Origin: Peptoniphilus_A sp050943655
Lineage (GTDB): Bacteria > Bacillota > Clostridia > Tissierellales > Peptoniphilaceae
DNA: 21,507 bases
NCBI RefSeq assembly: GCF_050943655.1
Contig: NZ_JBMNPQ010000024.1
Location: 1 to 21,507, forward strand
Direction: 5' to 3'
Position 1 is the stretch's first letter; every line of letters starts with the position of its first letter. Shown here piece by piece: positions 20,591 to 21,507 of the stretch. The notes under the pieces are model-generated. The model did not search any database, was not told the DNA's origin, and saw only the letters and a list, made by a program, of their open reading frames with translations. Made by a program: the position numbers and the translations under genes.

Positions 20591-21507
20591 TTACATTGAA
20601 GCTTTTATTAATTCATAAAATGCCCAATGGCTCTTGTTTGCGTCCGAAAATTTTTGTAAGAATAGTTCTTCTGATTTATCTTTAAGCTCTATTTCAAACA
20701 TATTATTTAAAATTTTTACAATTTCTGCTCTTGTAATCTCTTTATCTGGTTTAAAACTTCCGTCTGGATAACCTGCTATTCTTTTATTCCCATACAAAAT
20801 ATTTATTTCTTTTTCGTACTTGTGACCTTTTATGTCATTAAATGGAGCAGTGCTTAAGTTTTCTTTATCAATTCGACTTATTATATAAGAAAGCTCACCC
20901 CTTGTCATAAAATCATTTGGTCTAAAGTTTTCACCTTCTTTTTCTTCCAAAACACCCGCTTTGTAACACGCATTTATAGAAGAATTAAACCAACCGTCTG
21001 CATCTTTATATTTTGTGGCGCCCATATCTTTTAAGTCATAGTTCATAAGCTTTGCAATCATGGCCACAGCTTCGGCTCTAGTTACCTTCCCATCTGGTTT
21101 AAGTGTTCCGTCGGGATATCCACTTAGGTATGGTTCTTTTGAGACCGCTACTTTTCTATTTTCAACTTTTTTAACAGGATTTATTCTTGAACTTTTCTTT
21201 AATTTTGAATTTGAAATGCTCAAATTATTGGAATCTTTTTCTTTATTATTTTTTCCTGAATTATTTTTCTTATCTTTATTTATATCTTTTGATTTTTCTT
21301 CGTTAGATTTATTCTCCTCTTTTTTATTATCTTCTTTATCTTGAATTTTCTTATTATCCTGATTTTCACCATCAGGTTTCTCTACATTTGGCACTTTCTC
21401 ATCAGCTTTATTTTCTTCTTTTTCTACAGAATTTTCATTATCTTTAGACTTATTTATATATTCATCTTTTTTATTTGGACTACTGAATGGATTTTCTATA
21501 ATGGCTC
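20591..21507 (-). CDS. SLH-domain cell-surface protein, 3' part (5' end outside the window)
   Basis: Partial: the frame stays open to the window edge (first visible residues about AIIENPFSSPNKKDE), so a GTG at 21394 is an internal Val, not the start. Seen: a long Lys/Glu/Asp/Asn-rich linker (about 21180-21507, low complexity, DKKNNSGKNNKEKDSN-like), then three S-layer homology repeats: SGYPDGTLKPDGKVTRAEAV; a degenerate one with YKDADGWFNSSINACYKAGV ... FRPNDFMTRGEL; and FNDIKGHKYEKEINILYG ... GYPDGSFKPDKEITRAEIV. A short tail resembles the start of a further repeat (FSDANKSHWAF). Known: SLH domains bind pyruvylated secondary wall polymers and anchor exported proteins. The N-terminal functional domain is unseen, so the role of the whole protein cannot be named. 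Confidence 0.9.
   Translation of the reverse strand, partial: AIIENPFSSPNKKDEYINKSKDNENSVEKEENKADEKVPNVEKPDGENQDNKKIQDKEDNKKEENKSNEEKSKDINKDKKNNSGKNNKEKDSNNLSISNSKLKKSSRINPVKKVENRKVAVSKEPYLSGYPDGTLKPDGKVTRAEAVAMIAKLMNYDLKDMGATKYKDADGWFNSSINACYKAGVLEEKEGENFRPNDFMTRGELSYIISRIDKENLSTAPFNDIKGHKYEKEINILYGNKRIAGYPDGSFKPDKEITRAEIVKILNNMFEIELKDKSEELFLQKFSDANKSHWAFYELIKASM

Overview
The window is AT-rich DNA from a low-GC Gram-positive anaerobe. Evidence for this includes strong GGAGG-type ribosome binding sites, an [FeFe] hydrogenase, a class I hybrid cluster protein, type III pantothenate kinase, ECF-type vitamin transport components (BioY, ThiW), and SLH and copper-amine-oxidase-N surface domains. 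The mix fits an anaerobic coccus of the Peptoniphilaceae/Tissierellia (Peptoniphilus, Anaerococcus or a relative); this is inference from gene content and protein style, not a measured phylogeny. There is no sign of phage, IS elements, CRISPR, tRNA or rRNA. All real genes look intact except the last, which runs off the right edge. No gap between genes exceeds 300 bases.

Left part (1-9.5 kb). A Nim-like flavin-dependent protein reads rightward. Leftward genes follow. First is a two-gene hydrogen module: an NADP(H)-type GltD-like flavoprotein carrying an N-terminal NuoF-like Fe-S segment, overlapping a multi-cluster [FeFe] hydrogenase. Next are an ElaA-type acetyltransferase, a greA-lysS pair behind a perfect consensus promoter, and a coaX-dus pair behind its own good promoter. 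The lysyl-tRNA synthetase has an extra C-terminal tRNA-binding domain of the EMAPII/Trbp111 type. The greA leader contains a terminator-like hairpin.

Middle (9.5-14.2 kb). bioY has a consensus promoter overlapped by a two-half-site element whose spacing matches a Firmicute BirA operator. It is followed by a class A penicillin-binding protein (PBP1A type). A convergent gene encodes a secreted protein with copper-amine-oxidase-N repeats and a phosphodiester glycosidase (NAGPA) domain.

Nitrosative-stress cluster (14.3-18.4 kb). hcp is divergent from a Crp/Fnr regulator gene, which is followed by a DUF1858-DUF438-hemerythrin-PAS protein. Both hcp and the hemerythrin gene are preceded by a near-identical 18-bp palindrome (ATGTTGT-N4-ACAAC). 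Each copy is centred 29.5 bases upstream of a -10-like hexamer, the class II activator geometry (-41.5). I read this as a small self-contained HcpR-like regulon for NO/hydroxylamine defence; it is the most interesting signal in the window.

Thiamine operon and right edge (18.4-21.5 kb). A TPP riboswitch precedes overlapping thiW-thiM-thiE genes for thiazole uptake/salvage and thiamine phosphate formation. A shared convergent terminator follows. The 3' part of a large SLH-anchored surface protein, with a highly charged repetitive linker, fills the end of the window.
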